Shown in pieces: positions 10,884-23,072 of a stretch of DNA of 64,000 nt (position 1 is its first letter; every line of letters begins with the position of its first letter). The DNA is from Zingiber officinale (taxonomy: Eukaryota; Streptophyta; Magnoliopsida; Zingiberales; Zingiberaceae). The notes under the pieces are model-generated. The model was not told where the DNA came from. It saw only the letters and a list, made by a program, of their open reading frames with translations, and ran no database searches. Where the stretch lies: the NCBI RefSeq assembly GCF_018446385.1, contig NC_055986.1, positions 26,894,302 through 26,958,301 on the forward strand, given 5' to 3'. Both the position numbers and the translations under genes were made by a program.

Positions 10884-11455
10884 TCCAACTGGCTAAATCC
10901 ACGTAGCGTTCCTATGTCTAAATTAGTGTGCTGTGCTTTATCAATGGCTTCAACTATGAATTGCTATGGTTTCTCATTGTCTAATATCTTGTCTGTTGCT
11001 AGCTACTAGACAAGAAAACTGCAATGTCTATAAGCCAGTGATTATGAATTATTATAATCCTTGTTATATACTCTTCCATAAAGGAACAATTGCAATGTAT
11101 GGATGCTTTTACTAATTAATCTTAATTACTAGCAAAAAATAACGGCTTCATCCTCTGTCAACCAAAGTTGTGGCAGGTAGCAGCAGCTTCTATACATCTC
11201 TCATGCATATAGAGGGTGATCATAACCGGAACATGCTTGAAAACCCAGGTTAGTAGCTTGTTTGCTCCGTAGATGGTCCTATATTTTATTTCAATTTAAA
11301 GTTTGAAAATCTTGAAGTAGGATCTAAAAGTTTCATTGGTCGCATATTGCAAATCTTACAATTTCTTCTTCTTATTATTTTTAATTTGTTGGTTCATGTC
11401 CTTTAAGGAAAGGTGAGTCGTCAATATATAAACTTGTTCTTTAAGGCGATGGCGC
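10884..11455 (+). other. Probable 3'UTR and downstream flank of the MADS gene
   Basis: Unique-looking, moderately AT-rich sequence after the MADS stop codon. The first 200-250 bases are likely 3'UTR. No further ORF or repeat was recognised up to the solo LTR at 11461. Confidence 0.4.
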
Positions 11456-12634
11456 ATGCTTGTTAGTATTAGTCCTAGTATCAATTATGAGATGATTGTA
11501 AATGACTCATTTTGTATCATATATCATTATTAATAAAAGACAAAGTTGGTTATTATATTTATTTCAGTTCAGTGCCAATTGAATAAGTATAATAATGTCC
11601 TTCGGTAGTAGGTTCTTATCTATAGTATATCAATTGGTTGAATTGATAGTGAGATATTGTAGAGAACACTACTCTTAACTATTCCTAGTTGAGCATTAAT
11701 ATACAAGGACAATATTAATGCGTTGAGACTAGCATGTAGGTCAACGGATGATTTGATCTCACAAGTCATGGATATGAGATATCAGGTTGACACATGGGTA
11801 TATAATAGAGAATATATACTGAATGATCCGCCATGAGAATGTTTCATGGATCGTTATATGAGTATTATAAACATTCTCATGTGACTATTGGTATGAATAG
11901 TCCTTAGACCTAAAGTCGCTACGGTTCCCTACATAAGGAGTTGTGTACTTTGGTATCGGCAAACGTCACCTGTAACAAGGTGGACAATAAAGTCGATTAC
12001 TTGGTATGTAATGAATTATGCAGAGGGATGTGAGTGATATAGATGAGATCTATCCTTTCCATATGACGGAAGCGATATCTGTGGGCCCCTTGATTAGTAG
12101 GACACAAGAAAGCATGATTATGCTCAAATGAGTCAATATGAGATATCGAGCTTATTTGATTGAGTGTGTCTACTTAGAGATCAAGAAACACAAAGGTTGA
12201 TAAGAGGATGACACGGTCTATACCTCATTGATCAATCTAGATATCAAGGATAGAGGGACCAAGTCATACAAGATAATAGCCACGAACATGTTAGGTCGGA
12301 TCTTGACCTTCTCGTCACTTGGGTAACAATGATGTCTTGCTAGATGCCACTCATTATTTATGTATTTAAATGTTGATTTGGGTACATTGCCAATGTTACG
12401 AGAACGTATTGGGTCACACACAAAGAACAAGTAGATTTGGAGATGAGTTCATATGATGAATCATTGGATTAAGTCTAATCCGAATTGGACTTATTGAGTT
12501 GGACTCAATTGGATCTAATTGTTGGATTAAGTCCAATCAAATTAGACTCAAGAAGTCAATTTGAATTAATGAAATATTGATTCATAAATTTAAATTGCAT
12601 GAGGATTAATTGAGTAAGATTCGATTGAATCAAA

Positions 12635-12732
12635 CTTGAATTAGACTCAAGTGAATCATACTTGAGTTAGACTCAAGTGAGGAGACTTGAGTTAGACTCA
12701 AGTGAGGAGACTTGAGTTAGACTCAAGTGAGG
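12635..12732. repeat. 25-bp tandem repeat, internally palindromic
   Basis: Units starting at 12661, 12686 and 12711 are nearly identical, with a fourth degenerate unit at 12635. Each contains CTTGAGTTAGACTCAAG, a palindrome with an inner loop. It lies in the U3/leader part of solo LTR family A. Confidence 0.75.
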
Positions 12733-13102
12733 ATTAATGGAGATAATTATTGAATTTCAAAATTTAATTATTCATTCCATTCAATTTTCGAAATTGAATT
12801 TAAAATGAGGAGTTACACTCATTTGAAATGAGGAGTTACAAGTGTGATCCTTAATGGTGTGTAAATACTCATTAACGACATTAATGCTAATTAAGTGTTT
12901 TCATTGGATGAAAAATCCTTAAGCAATTTTCTCTTCATTTTTGGGTAGATCTTCATTCTCATTGCCCCTCTCCTCTCTTAGCCGAAATCCACTCCATAGG
13001 TTGTTAGCACAACCTTTCTCCATCTTGTGAGTTTGTGAGACAAACGAATGCTTGTTCGTGTGGATACCGTAGAGGCGTGAACATGAGATCGTGCTGTGAT
13101 CC

Positions 13103-15540
13103 TGTTGGTTAGTCCTAGGAAGATCGTACCGGTTCCACTGTACAAAAATTTTGTACAAGTGTCGAACCTTTCCTAATAACCTATTGTGTTCTTTAAAAGT
13201 TAAATTAGAAATCGCAAATGGAACTTAACATTATTGATTCCAAATTTAACTTATCTGTTCTTAATGGTTTAGACTTGGATCGCAAGCTGAACTTAACACT
13301 ATTAATCCAAATCCACCTATGTTATAAATTCAATTAAATATTAATTTTCAAAATTGGCTTCCAGGACTGCATGGCGATGCACATGACCTTCTTGGGTATG
13401 GGAGCATCCACCACCGCCTAGACAAAGTCTTTTAAGGAAAGCTAATATTTAATTTCCTTATATAACTCTAGGTTTAACCAAAAGGAACAATCGAATCAAA
13501 AATTCGAAAAACAAAAAAAACACAACTTCGAAACAAATCCGAAAAACTAGAATCTAGTGTCTCTTGTGTTTGGAATTCATACAAAGAAAAATAACTAGCA
13601 TGATGCGGAAGAAAATTACTAGTTATACCTCTTCTTCGTAAACTAATAACCTCAAGATCTTCTGCCGTATTCCTCGCCTCCTCTTGGACGTCGTGTGGGC
13701 GACGATCCTCTAAGATCAACACCACCCAAAGAGCTTCTCCTCCTTCTCTAAGTTTTGGCCACCACCACCACCAAGGAGCAAAAGAGAGCAAAGGGAAAAG
13801 AGAGGGAGAGAGGGCCGACCACAATGAGAAACTCCACCAAGAGAATAAGAATTGATTATCATTGAGGTCTCCTCTCCCCTTCTTTTATATTACTTGCCCA
13901 AGGCAAATAAGGAAAGACTTTTTACAAAAATTAAAATCTTTCTCTTGTTTTTCCTTTTCCCCTTTTATTTTTCCTTTTCTTTCCTCTTGATTGAATCAAT
14001 CATCAAATCATTGATTGGATGATTTGATTTGATCGTCCCCTTGCTTGGGCACCAAGCAAGGGTGGCTGGCCCCTTAAAAGGAAAGAAATAACCTTATAAA
14101 AAATTTTATAAGCAAAGAAAAAACTCTTAATTATAAAATTTTACAAGTTCTCTTTTGTTTTTCCTAATGTGGATGTTAAAAAAGAAAAGTTTTAAAAATT
14201 AAAACCATGTTTTAAAATTTAAAACTTCTCTTCTAAAATTTCTCTTTTTAAACATGGTTACAAAATTAAAAAGATTAAAATTTAAAACTTCTCTTCCTTT
14301 TTTCTAAAACCATGAGGATGGTTAAAAAATGAAAGTTTTAAAACTTTTAAACTTTCTTTTAAACCATGTGTCCTAATTCAAATAAGGAAAGTTTTATATT
14401 TTAAAATCTCTTTTTTTAAAACTTGTAGATATCTACAAAGAGAATATTTTAAAAATTCAAAACACCTCTTCTAATTTGAAATATGTGGTCGGCACCCTTC
14501 AATTGCTTGTGGTCGGCCACCTCAAGGAGTTTATGGCCAGCCCCTTTGGCTTGGCCACCAAGCCATGGGTCGACCCCTTCTTGGACACCAAGATGGGCTT
14601 TTTATGAGCGGATTTAAGGCTTTAATGAGGTTACGACAGGGACCTAGAGGAGAAATTAGTTTTGGCCTTCCGACGAGCTTGAGTATCCCGTGTTTGCCCC
14701 GAACACACAACTCAAGTTCATCAATAATAATTCATTCCACTAGAGAGTTATTATTATTACACTATCGCACCAATCTCAAATTACATTATGGGCTCCTTCT
14801 TACTATGAGTGTGTTAGTCTCCCTATGTTTAAGATATCAAATGTCCATTAATTTAATTGAGTTACTGATAACTTACTTTAATTAATGTCTTAGTCTAAGA
14901 GTAGTACCACTCAACATTATTGTCATGTCAGACTAAGTCCACCTACAGGATTTAACATGATAATTCTTATGAGCTCCTCTTGGGGACATTCTCAACCTAG
15001 ATTACTAGGACACAGTTTCCTTCTATAATCAACAACACACACTATAAGTAATATCATTTCCCAACTTATCGGACCTATTGATTTATCGAGCTAAATCTCA
15101 CCCTTTGATAAGTTAAAGAAATAAATACTAAATATATATGCTTGTTATTATATTAGGATTAAGAGCACATACTTCCATAATAATTAAGGTCTAGTTCTTT
15201 TATTAAGTCAGTATAAAAAGAACTTAACTAAAATGGTCCTACTCAATACACTTAGAGTGTACTAGTGTAATTTATTAGTCAAGATAAACTAATACCTAAT
15301 TACACTACGATTATTCCAATGATTTGTTCCTTTTCATCTTAGTCGTGAGCAACTGTTTATAATTTATAAAGAACTGATAACATGATCTTCTGTGTGTGAC
15401 ACCATACACCATGTTATCTACAATATAAATTAATTGAACAACTACACTTAACAAATAAATGTAGACATTTGACCAATGTGATTCTTTTATTTCAAAAATA
15501 AATGTTTACAAAAGCTAGCATTTTAGTATACACTCTAACA
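13103..15540 (-). mobile_element. Solo LTR (family B, 2.44 kb) nested in family A LTR
   Basis: In plus orientation it starts TGTTGGTTAGTCC and ends TATACACTCTAACA. It is flanked by GATCC (13098-13102) and GATCT (15541-15545), a target duplication with one change. A TATA box on the minus strand (ATATAAAAGA, about 13881-13890) gives its orientation. Two further copies of the same family are at 23073-28139 and 24010-26456. No coding region; minus-strand ORFs such as 13474-13824 are leader sequence. Confidence 0.75.
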
Positions 15541-15713
15541 GATCTGAGCTGTCGGGAGTCCGTGAGCACGCACCAAAGGTATAATCTCTCATGTTATGTT
15601 AGAAAACTTAGTATATGTAGGAATTTCTCTTTCCCTTCGCATGGATCTTTTGGAGGAAATATGTTTTTCCGCTGCGCATTTACGTATTTAGCAATATATT
15701 TCCTTATAATGCT

Positions 15714-16215
15714 GTCTGTGTCGGAAAATATTATATAGAAATGCATGTATGTAGATTGAAATTAATAATATATAATTTTGTATCATCATCACAATTTTTC
15801 ATTATTTGAAAATAATTATCTGTAGTCGTAGAATTCTTTTGTGATATTAATTATCTTTGTATATATTACAGTGATTGTGGAGGCTTTATCTTAAATGTAT
15901 TCTTTAAATTTCTTTTAGTGATGGGCTGACTCCTAAATACTCCGCATAAGGGTCAGATTTTTTAGACCATTTTTTGTGATATAGAGGATAATCTTTTTGT
16001 ATGTATTAATGGAGATAGATGGTCTCCATCTATTTTATAAGTGGGGGTCATTTATTCCACTAATAATACAAAGGGAGCATCTTCTGGACCACAAAAAGCG
16101 GTCCTTTTTGCGGTCCAGAGGATCTCCTCTACTCCGCATAGGCCATTGTAGGCGACAAGTTAGATGGAGGTCAGATCACCTTTGATCAAGTCCCTCCTTA
16201 TTTGATTGTCTCCTA
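15714..16215. other. Spacer with a small hairpin
   Basis: About 500 bases between the family A solo LTR and the minus-strand copia. It holds a strong 16-bp inverted repeat with a 5-base loop (16083-16098 and 16104-16119; TCTGGACCACAAAAAG and its near complement). The repeated word ACTCCGCATA occurs at about 15939 and 16131. Possibly a short MITE remnant; not assigned. Confidence 0.4.
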
Positions 16216-16499
16216 TTGGGTATTAGAATATGGAGAGCATAAAAACTATAACACTTAAGATGGGAGGAAACTACTTATTATCTTTTCTTCACATTTGAAT
16301 TGTTAAATACATAGGGTATTTATAGGGAATACCCAAGACGTATCTACATAAATACATGAACCAATAATAAATGACATACATGTATCATATGAAATGTCAT
16401 TCATGAATACTCCAAAAGACCTCCAATTTTCATGCACACGATATTAAATTACTTTGACTCTGGTTTATATTTTCAACATCCCCTCTTAAACTAGATTCA

Positions 16500-16861
16500 T
16501 TACTCCAAGTAAAAATGCAGCTTCTTAAATTGCAACGGTTTCATGAAGATATTGGCAACCTGATCTTGTGACTTCACGTATTCAAGCTTCACTTCTTCCT
16601 TTGATATGCAATCTCGAATAAAATGATACCTTGTATCAATATGCTTGCTCCTTCCATGAAACACCTGATTCTTGGCCAATGCAATTGCAGATTTATTATC
16701 AACATAAATCTCCATCGGATCTTCTTGTGACAAATTCAATTCCTTCAACAAACTCCTTAGACAAATAACATGGCAAACATAAGAACTAGCAGCTACATAC
16801 TCCGCCTCACAAGTAGAAAGAGTCACAATAGGTTACTTCTTAGAATTCCAAGGAAAAGCTG
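16500..16861 (-). pseudogene. Copia RNase H, C-terminal part
   Basis: The minus strand reads LSTCEAEYVAASS...VDNKSAIALAKN...GRSKHIDTRYHFIRD, the canonical end of copia RNase H (E of CEAEY and D of DNKSA are present). It continues the piece at 20867-21449. The join is interrupted by the gag-only element with AATTT duplications on both sides. Confidence 0.85.
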
Positions 16862-16866
16862 AATTT

Positions 16867-19800
16867 TGTTGGTACTCCAAGGTAGTTTTGATGTGATCAA
16901 ATAAGTTAAGTTAGATTCTATTATGTTTAACCCTGTATCTAAGAGTGCAGGAACTTAGAAGCACAGGATGTCGAGCAAGAGACGCAGCTAGCGAGAAGGA
17001 CGGTAAGGGAGAGAGTCGACGGGCTTGGTGAGTCTGAGGGACGAGACGTTGCGGAAGAGTATGAGAGCGGACGAGAAGGAGGCGCGCGACATTTTCTAGG
17101 GATGAGAAGCTGGAGCAGAAACTTGCTCGAGAAGGCTGGAAGTTGAGTTCAAGTGAGCTCTATTCCAAATGGTCGAGATCACTCAAGCGAATGGAGCTAG
17201 AGCGGAAAACCCGGATCGAAGCAAGTAGAGCCGAAGCTAGAAGCTCAGCACCACAAATCAGCATTTTCCTGATTCTGGTGATCGGGGCGCCCGGACCAGT
17301 CTGGGCCCCTGAACCTGGTCGGGGCGCCCGAAACGATTTCAGGCGCTCGGAACTCAATTCTTAGCTAAATTCGGAATGTCACATACCGTTGCATCGGAGA
17401 TAAAATATTATCTAATTCTAGACGCATGGAACCCTTCCAGGCGCCCCGAGCAGGGCTATATAAACAGCCCTACTCCCAGAAGCTAACAACAAGAAGAAAT
17501 ATCCAAGCAACACTTGTACACACTTCCTTTTCTATTTAGCTTCGTGTTTCTGCGTTTTCATTGCTGTAAAGAGGCTTCTCCACCTGAAGGAGAAAATATT
17601 GCAACTTCATCTGCCTTGGATTAACAACCTCCCCAGTTGTAACCAAGTAAACCTGTTTGCCTCTGTCTTTTAGTCTTGTTAGTATTTCTTATATGCAGGT
17701 ATTATTTTAATTAAGTTATTTGTTCGAGAAAGGTTTTTCGTTTGCTTAATTTGTGCAGGGGCTATTCACCCCCTCTAGTCGACGGCCTAAGGTCCCAACA
17801 AGTGGTATCAGAGCTAGGACGCATTAGGAGGACTAACCACTAAACGAAACACACGAGATGATGGCCGGACCGAGCATCTACCCATCAAAGTTCGAGGGAG
17901 AGTTCGCAAGCTGGAAAAAGAGAATAGAGGTATTCTTTAAAACCAATTTTGAATTGCTTTTAATAATGAAGTGCAGTTTTGTAGCACCCGAAGGTAAGGA
18001 AGAATACTAGTGGATGAAGAAGGAGCAGGCCGACTTCATGGAAAATGGCAAAGCAGAGTTTCATCTGCTGAACATCCTACTGCTGTAAGAAGTCAACCGG
18101 ATCGGTGCCTACAACTCAGTAAAGGAGCTTTGGAAGAAGTTCCTTGAGCTACACGAAGGGACGTCCGAAGCCAAGCTCACAAGACAGGATTTGCTAAGGA
18201 ACCAGCTGAGTAATATAAAATTGGAAGCAAAAGAAACCATTGCACATCTTCACTCAAGAATGAAGGAACTAATCATCGGACTCATGAATCTCAGAGAAAA
18301 GGTAAGCAACCGAGATTAGCTAAAGTACGCGCTTAATGCATTTCCTAGAACTGCCAAGTGGGCATCATTAGTAGATGCTTACTATATATCTAAAGATTTA
18401 GAATCTGTCACCTTAGAAGAAATGTTTTCAACATTTGAAGTCCATGAAACGAGATGTACAGATTCGAAGAAGGAGCCGAAGCACAACATTGCCTTTAAGG
18501 CAAAGATGGACGAACAAGATTCAGAATCTTCTCTTAACGATGAAGAAACGGTAATGATGGTAAGGTGATTTAAAAAATTATTTAAATCTAGAAAAACTAA
18601 CTATCTGTAGGGTAGAAAGAAAAGAACAATTAGATGCTACCACTACAACGAAGAAGGGCACGTTAAAGATAAGTGCCCTAAGTTAAAGATCAAGGATAAA
18701 GGAAAGAACAAAAAGCCTGTACAACCAAACAAGTACAAGACGTTAAAGGTGACGTGGGACAAAATGTCGTCTGAATTAGAAATTGAAGTTGTTTCCATAC
18801 TTGCGTTAATGGCAAGTCATCAAGACGATGAAAACAAAGCAAGCTCATCCGAAATGAGCATCGATGAAGGGGGAGCGTCATCGGAAGAAAGCAACACTTC
18901 AGGAGGAGCTACGGATAACGGGATCGACAAGATAATTTAGATTACGATCTCTTCCTCCTGATAAGTCATTCCAATTTATAAAATATTTATCAAAGAATTG
19001 TTACAAACTAGAAAAAGAAAATAAAGAGTTAAAATTATTTCTAACCAAATCTTGTCCATTAGAAGAATTTGGTAAAATAAAATTGGAAAATGATAATTTG
19101 TAAAAAGAAATAAAGAACTTGAAAAATCATACATGCTCATATAATAAAAGTATTAAAAAATTTAATGGTCTAAATTGGTACCTAAATTACCACAAGGGAC
19201 AAATTAGAAAAATATCAAAGAAATATGTTCCTAAAAAAATTCTTAATTAATCCAGTAGGCTGAAACTTATATTGGGTTCTAAAATCTTGTCTAAATTAAA
19301 ATTTAATTGGACTTAAGGCTTTCAGAGAGTAAATTAAATGTTCAATTTCCTTAAGAAGTTTTGTCTAGAAAGTGGTTGTTGCTCCAATAACCAAGAAGGC
19401 ATAGTGCCTCACCATATCCTGGAAGCCAATTAATAAAATAAAATATTTAATTAACTAACTGATAAAGCATTTAATTGAAATTAATGCTTTAAATAGTTAC
19501 TCAATATTTTTTTATTTAGAAAATTCTTTGCAAAACTTAAAGTTTCTAAAATTATTTACGTTGTAAATTTTTTAAGTGATATCAAAATTATTTTTAAATT
19601 TTTTCAAAGTTTTCAAAAACTTGATAAGTTTTTCAAAATTGTCAAAAAATCAGAGTTTTTTTAAAAAAAACTTTCTTATTTTTGAAAAGTTACCCTTAGA
19701 TTTTTTTTGGTACCCCATTTTTTTATGTGATCAAAGGGGGAGAAGGGAAGATTAAGTCTAGGGGGAGGTAGTTTAAACTTTTTCAAATTTTTTGCACTAT

Positions 19801-20866
19801 AGTTTAAACATTTTCAAATTTTTGCACTTTAATTGCAAATTTATTACTCTTACTTTATGTTGGTTTACCCTAACTTAACTTAGGTTGCTTACATCAAAAA
19901 GGGGGAGATTGTTGGTACCCCAAGGTAGTTTTGATGTGATCAAACAAGTTAAGTTATGTCCTATTGTGTTTAACCCTGTGTCTAAGTGTGCAGGAGCTTA
20001 GGAGCATAGGATGTCGAGCAAAAGACGTAACTAGCGAGAAGGACGACACGGGAGAGAACCGACGGGCTCGGTGTGTCTGAGGGACGAGGCGCTGCGAAGG
20101 AGTATGCGGGTTGACGAGAAGGGGGCCCGCGACATTTCCGAGGGACGAGAAGCCAAAGTGGAAGCTTGCTCGAGAAGGCCGGAAATTGGGTTCGGGTGAG
20201 CCGTATTCCGGATGGCCGAGATCACCGAAGCGAGCGGAGCCAGAGCGGAAGACCCAGACCGAAGCAAGCGGAGCCGAAGCTGGAAGCCCAGCACCACAAA
20301 TAAGCATTTTGCTGATTCTGATGATTAGGGCACCCAGACCAGTCCAGGGCGCTCGGACCTGGTCGGGGCGCCCGAACCTGTCCAGGGCGCTCAGAACGAT
20401 TCCGAGTGCCCAGAACTCAATTTTTAGCCAAATTCGACGTGGCATATACCGTTACGTCGGGGATAAAATATTATCTCATTCCAGGCACCTGGAACCCTTC
20501 CAAGCACCCCGAGCAGGGCTATATAAATAGTCATGCTCCCAGAAGCTAACAACAACAAGAAATATCCAAGCAATACTTGTACACACTTCCTTTTTCTGTT
20601 TAGCTTCATCTTTCTGCGCTTTCATTGCTGTAAAGAGGCTTCTTCGCTGGAAGGAGAAAATAGTGCAACTTCATTTGCCTTGGATTAACAACCTCCCCTG
20701 TTGTAACCAAGTAAACCTGTTTGCCTTTGTCTTTTAGTCTTGTTAGTATTTCTTATATGCAAGTGTTATTTTAATTAAGTCATTTGTTCAAGAAAGGTTT
20801 TTCGTTTGTTTAATTTGTGCAGGGTCTATTCAACCCCCCTCTAGTCGACCGCTCAGGGTCCCAACA
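16867..20866 (+). mobile_element. Gag-only copia-type LTR retrotransposon (TR-GAG-like), 4.0 kb
   Basis: 5' LTR 16867-17800 (934 bp) and 3' LTR 19910-20866 (957 bp), both TGTTGGTAC...GGGTCCCAACA. Target duplication AATTT at 16862-16866 and 20867-20871 is exact. The priming site (TGGTATCAGAGC) is at 17803-17814 and the polypurine tract (AAAAAGGGGGAGA) at 19896-19908. The internal region of 2.1 kb holds gag only, with no protease, integrase or RT. This matches the described non-autonomous TR-GAG class, which depends on partner elements in trans. TATA boxes (CTATATAAA) lie in both LTRs, e.g. about 17455. It inserted in the RNase H of the outer copia. Confidence 0.9.
17858..18940 (+). pseudogene. 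Gag of the TR-GAG-like element
   Basis: Begins MMAGPSIYPSKFEGEFASW and contains the UBN2-type gag region (VKELWKKFLELHEGTSEAKL, about 18120-18180) and a zinc knuckle reading CYHYNEEGHVKDKC, where the second cysteine is Tyr. An acidic Ser-rich tail ends at TAG 18938-18940. At least five in-frame stops interrupt it (first near 18010; others near 18087, 18318, 18568 and 18608), so this copy makes no full Gag. After 18940 the internal region is non-coding, AT-rich sequence up to the polypurine tract. Confidence 0.75.
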
Positions 20867-20871
20867 AATTT

Positions 20872-21449
20872 CCCATAAAGAAAACAACCCCAGTAGTACT
20901 TTTTCGACTATCAATATCACCGGCCCAATCACTATCACAATAGCCAATAAGTTTAAAGTTGTCCGAGAAAGCATATGGGATACCATAATTAATTGTACCT
21001 TTAATGTAGCGAAGAATTCTTTTGGCAATTCTCAAATGTGTAGTAATATGAGCTTTCATGTAACGACTCACAAGTCCAACGCCAAAAAGAATATCCGGTC
21101 CAGTATAGGTTAGATACCTCAAGCTTCCAACAAGACTCTTGAATAAAGTTGGATCAACTTTTTCATCATCTTGATTCATGTGTGGCTTGATTCCGCATTC
21201 CACTGGTGTCCCAACCAGCTTACAATTTTTCATATCAAACTTCTTGAGAACTTCTTTAGTATATCCTTTTTGAGAAATAAATATGCCATCATCTTGTTGC
21301 TTTACTTCAATCCCAAGATAGTAGGACATTATGCCAATATCCATCATATCGAACTCCTTTGTCATAGCTCTCTTGAAATATCCAAATATCTTTGAATTAT
21401 TCCCTATAAAAATTAAGTCATTCCTCTTCAGTGTCATCATAAATGTCAC
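20872..21449 (-). pseudogene. Copia RT C-terminal segment and start of RNase H, RT core deleted
   Basis: The minus strand starts in ...NDLIFIGNNSKIF, i.e. just after where YVDD should be, and runs through MSYYLGIEVKQ, GTPVECGIK, SLVGSLRYLT and FKLIGYCDSDWAGD to STTGVVFFMGN, where the gag-only element interrupts. The preceding residues (SLSDIYDDTEEE) belong to the linker before RT. The whole RT palm including YVDD is therefore missing between about 21425 and 21450. Confidence 0.85.
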
Positions 21450-22495
21450 TCAAACTTCTGAATCTTCGAGGCCCTTCACTCGAGCTTGTTCCATTTATTT
21501 GTGAATCTTGTGGTGGTGGTGTTGGTGGTGGAGTATTAGGTGGTGTCATGCCTTCTTCCTCCTCCTCATCATCAAGGAAAGAATTATATCCCCTCTCTTT
21601 CTTTGTAGTACTCTACTCCCAAACACCTACTTCCTTGAACTCCACGTCTCTGCTTATGACAATCTTCCCATTACTTGGATTATACAACTTGTAAACTTTA
21701 GAGCTTTGATTATAGCCGGTGAAGAGATACTTTGCACTTTTATCATCAAGCTTTGTTCTTTTCTCATCATGAACATGCATGTAGGCAATACTTCCAAAAA
21801 CCCTCAAATGTGAAACATTTGGCTTGTATCCACTTGAGGCATCATACCGTGAACACTTTTGGTATAACGCTGATTCATCAAGTATACTACACAAGAGACA
21901 GCTTCGGTCCAATATTTATTTGGCATGTTCTTGCTCTTTAACATACTCATTACCATGTTGAGAATAGTTTGGTTCTTCCTCTCTACCACTCCATTTTATT
22001 GTGGTGAGTATGGAGTCGTCATGGAACGATGAATGTCATTTTCCTCACAGAAAACCTTGAATTCATTAGATGTGAATTCTTCGCCACTATCGGATAGAAG
22101 AGTTTTGATTTGATAGCCACTATATTTCTCCACCATTAATTTGAACCTTTTGAAGGTTCCAAACACCTCCGATTTTGTCTTCAAAAAATACACTCAAGTT
22201 TTCCGAGAATAGTCATGAATGAAAAGCATAAAGTAATTATTCTCACCAAGTGATGATGGCTTGATTGGTCCGCACACATTTGAGTGTATCAACTCTAATG
22301 GATGTTGAGCCCTCGTTAAAGACTCCTTGGGAAAACTCTTTCTCGCTTGCTTGCCAAAAAGACATCCTTTACAAAGTTGATTATGATGGTTTATGGAGGG
22401 CAATCCTTTCACCATGCTTCCATTGGTCATCATTTTCAGCCCATCGAAGTTCAAATGCCCAAATCTCATGTGTCATAGACAAGATGAATCTTTGA
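21450..22495 (-). pseudogene. Copia integrase, several stops
   Basis: On the minus strand: gag-pre-integrase RFGHLNFDGLK, zinc-binding CKGCLFGKQARKSF, core ELIHSNVCGPI (Asn where the first catalytic Asp is expected), LLSDSGEEFTSNEF (second Asp), TPYSPQ-stop-NGVVERKN (Glu present), then YWTEAV and HLRVFGS...KYLFTGYN. Stops occur where the family has Trp (before VYFLK, about 22194) and Gln (before NGVVERKN, about 21993). Loss of a catalytic Asp and the stops make it inactive. Confidence 0.85.
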
Positions 22496-22559
22496 AACAA
22501 GATTTCAAACAAATAGGAACATCACTTTGAATATTTAGCAAAAACATTCGGTTCTTTGT

Positions 22560-23067
22560 CATGGACACCTTAGCAAGCAATCTTCCACTTTCATCTTTCA
22601 ATGTAAGTATTTATCTTTTAAGTGAATATCATAATTCTTTTCCAATAATTGACCCAAACTCAAAATATTACTTTTCATGGCTGATACATAAAACACATTA
22701 GAAATTAATTGATGACTCTCATCTTTTGAACGAACTAAAATCGTACCTTTTCCTTTCACTTGAACTTTTGAAGAGTCGCCAAAAGTTATATTTCCATCGG
22801 TTGATTCATTAAGTTCCATGAACAAATTTCTCATTTCACAAATGTGGCTACTTGCACTGGAATCAAGATACCATGTACTCTCATTCTTATCTTGATCATT
22901 TTTGCAAGCTAAAAGCAAAGTAGGGCCTAAATCTTCTTTGCATCATTGTTCTCCGCAAAGTTGCTTGTCTCCTCCATGTTATTTCTACATTCCCAAGAAT
23001 AGTGGCCAAGACGATGACAAGTAAAACACTCAACTTCAGATTTATCATACCTCATTTGATAACCTCC
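22560..23067 (-). pseudogene. Copia Gag zinc knuckle and aspartic protease
   Basis: The minus strand reads ECFTCHRLGHYSWEC (CX2CX4HX4C complete), a short linker with one stop, then WYLDSSASSHICEMR (protease with D-S-S in place of D-S/T-G, as often in copia), GKGTILVR and SNILSLGQL. Upstream Gag continues at 28144 across the nested solo LTRs. Confidence 0.85.
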
Positions 23068-23072
23068 ATAAC

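Larger units (their letters stand above)
11461..15708 (+). mobile_element. Solo LTR (family A, about 1.8 kb) containing a nested solo LTR
   Basis: Bounded by the 5-bp repeat ATGCT (11456-11460 and 15709-15713). It begins TGTTAGTATTAG and ends TTCCTTATA, where the final CA has become TA. A second solo LTR with its own target duplication sits at 13103-15540. Removing it leaves about 1805 bases. It includes a 25-bp tandem repeat at 12635-12732. No ORF, priming site or partner LTR was found, so I call it a solo LTR, probably copia type. Confidence 0.7.

Noticed and set aside
13474..13824. 116-codon minus-strand frame with a poly-Trp run
   Set aside because: Falls in the transcribed leader part of family B solo LTR; the Trp run is a CCA/TGG microsatellite.
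21443..21813. Plus-strand frames over the outer copia
   Set aside because: Antisense shadows of the minus-strand integrase tail and linker; the Gly/Trp runs mirror a Pro-rich linker.
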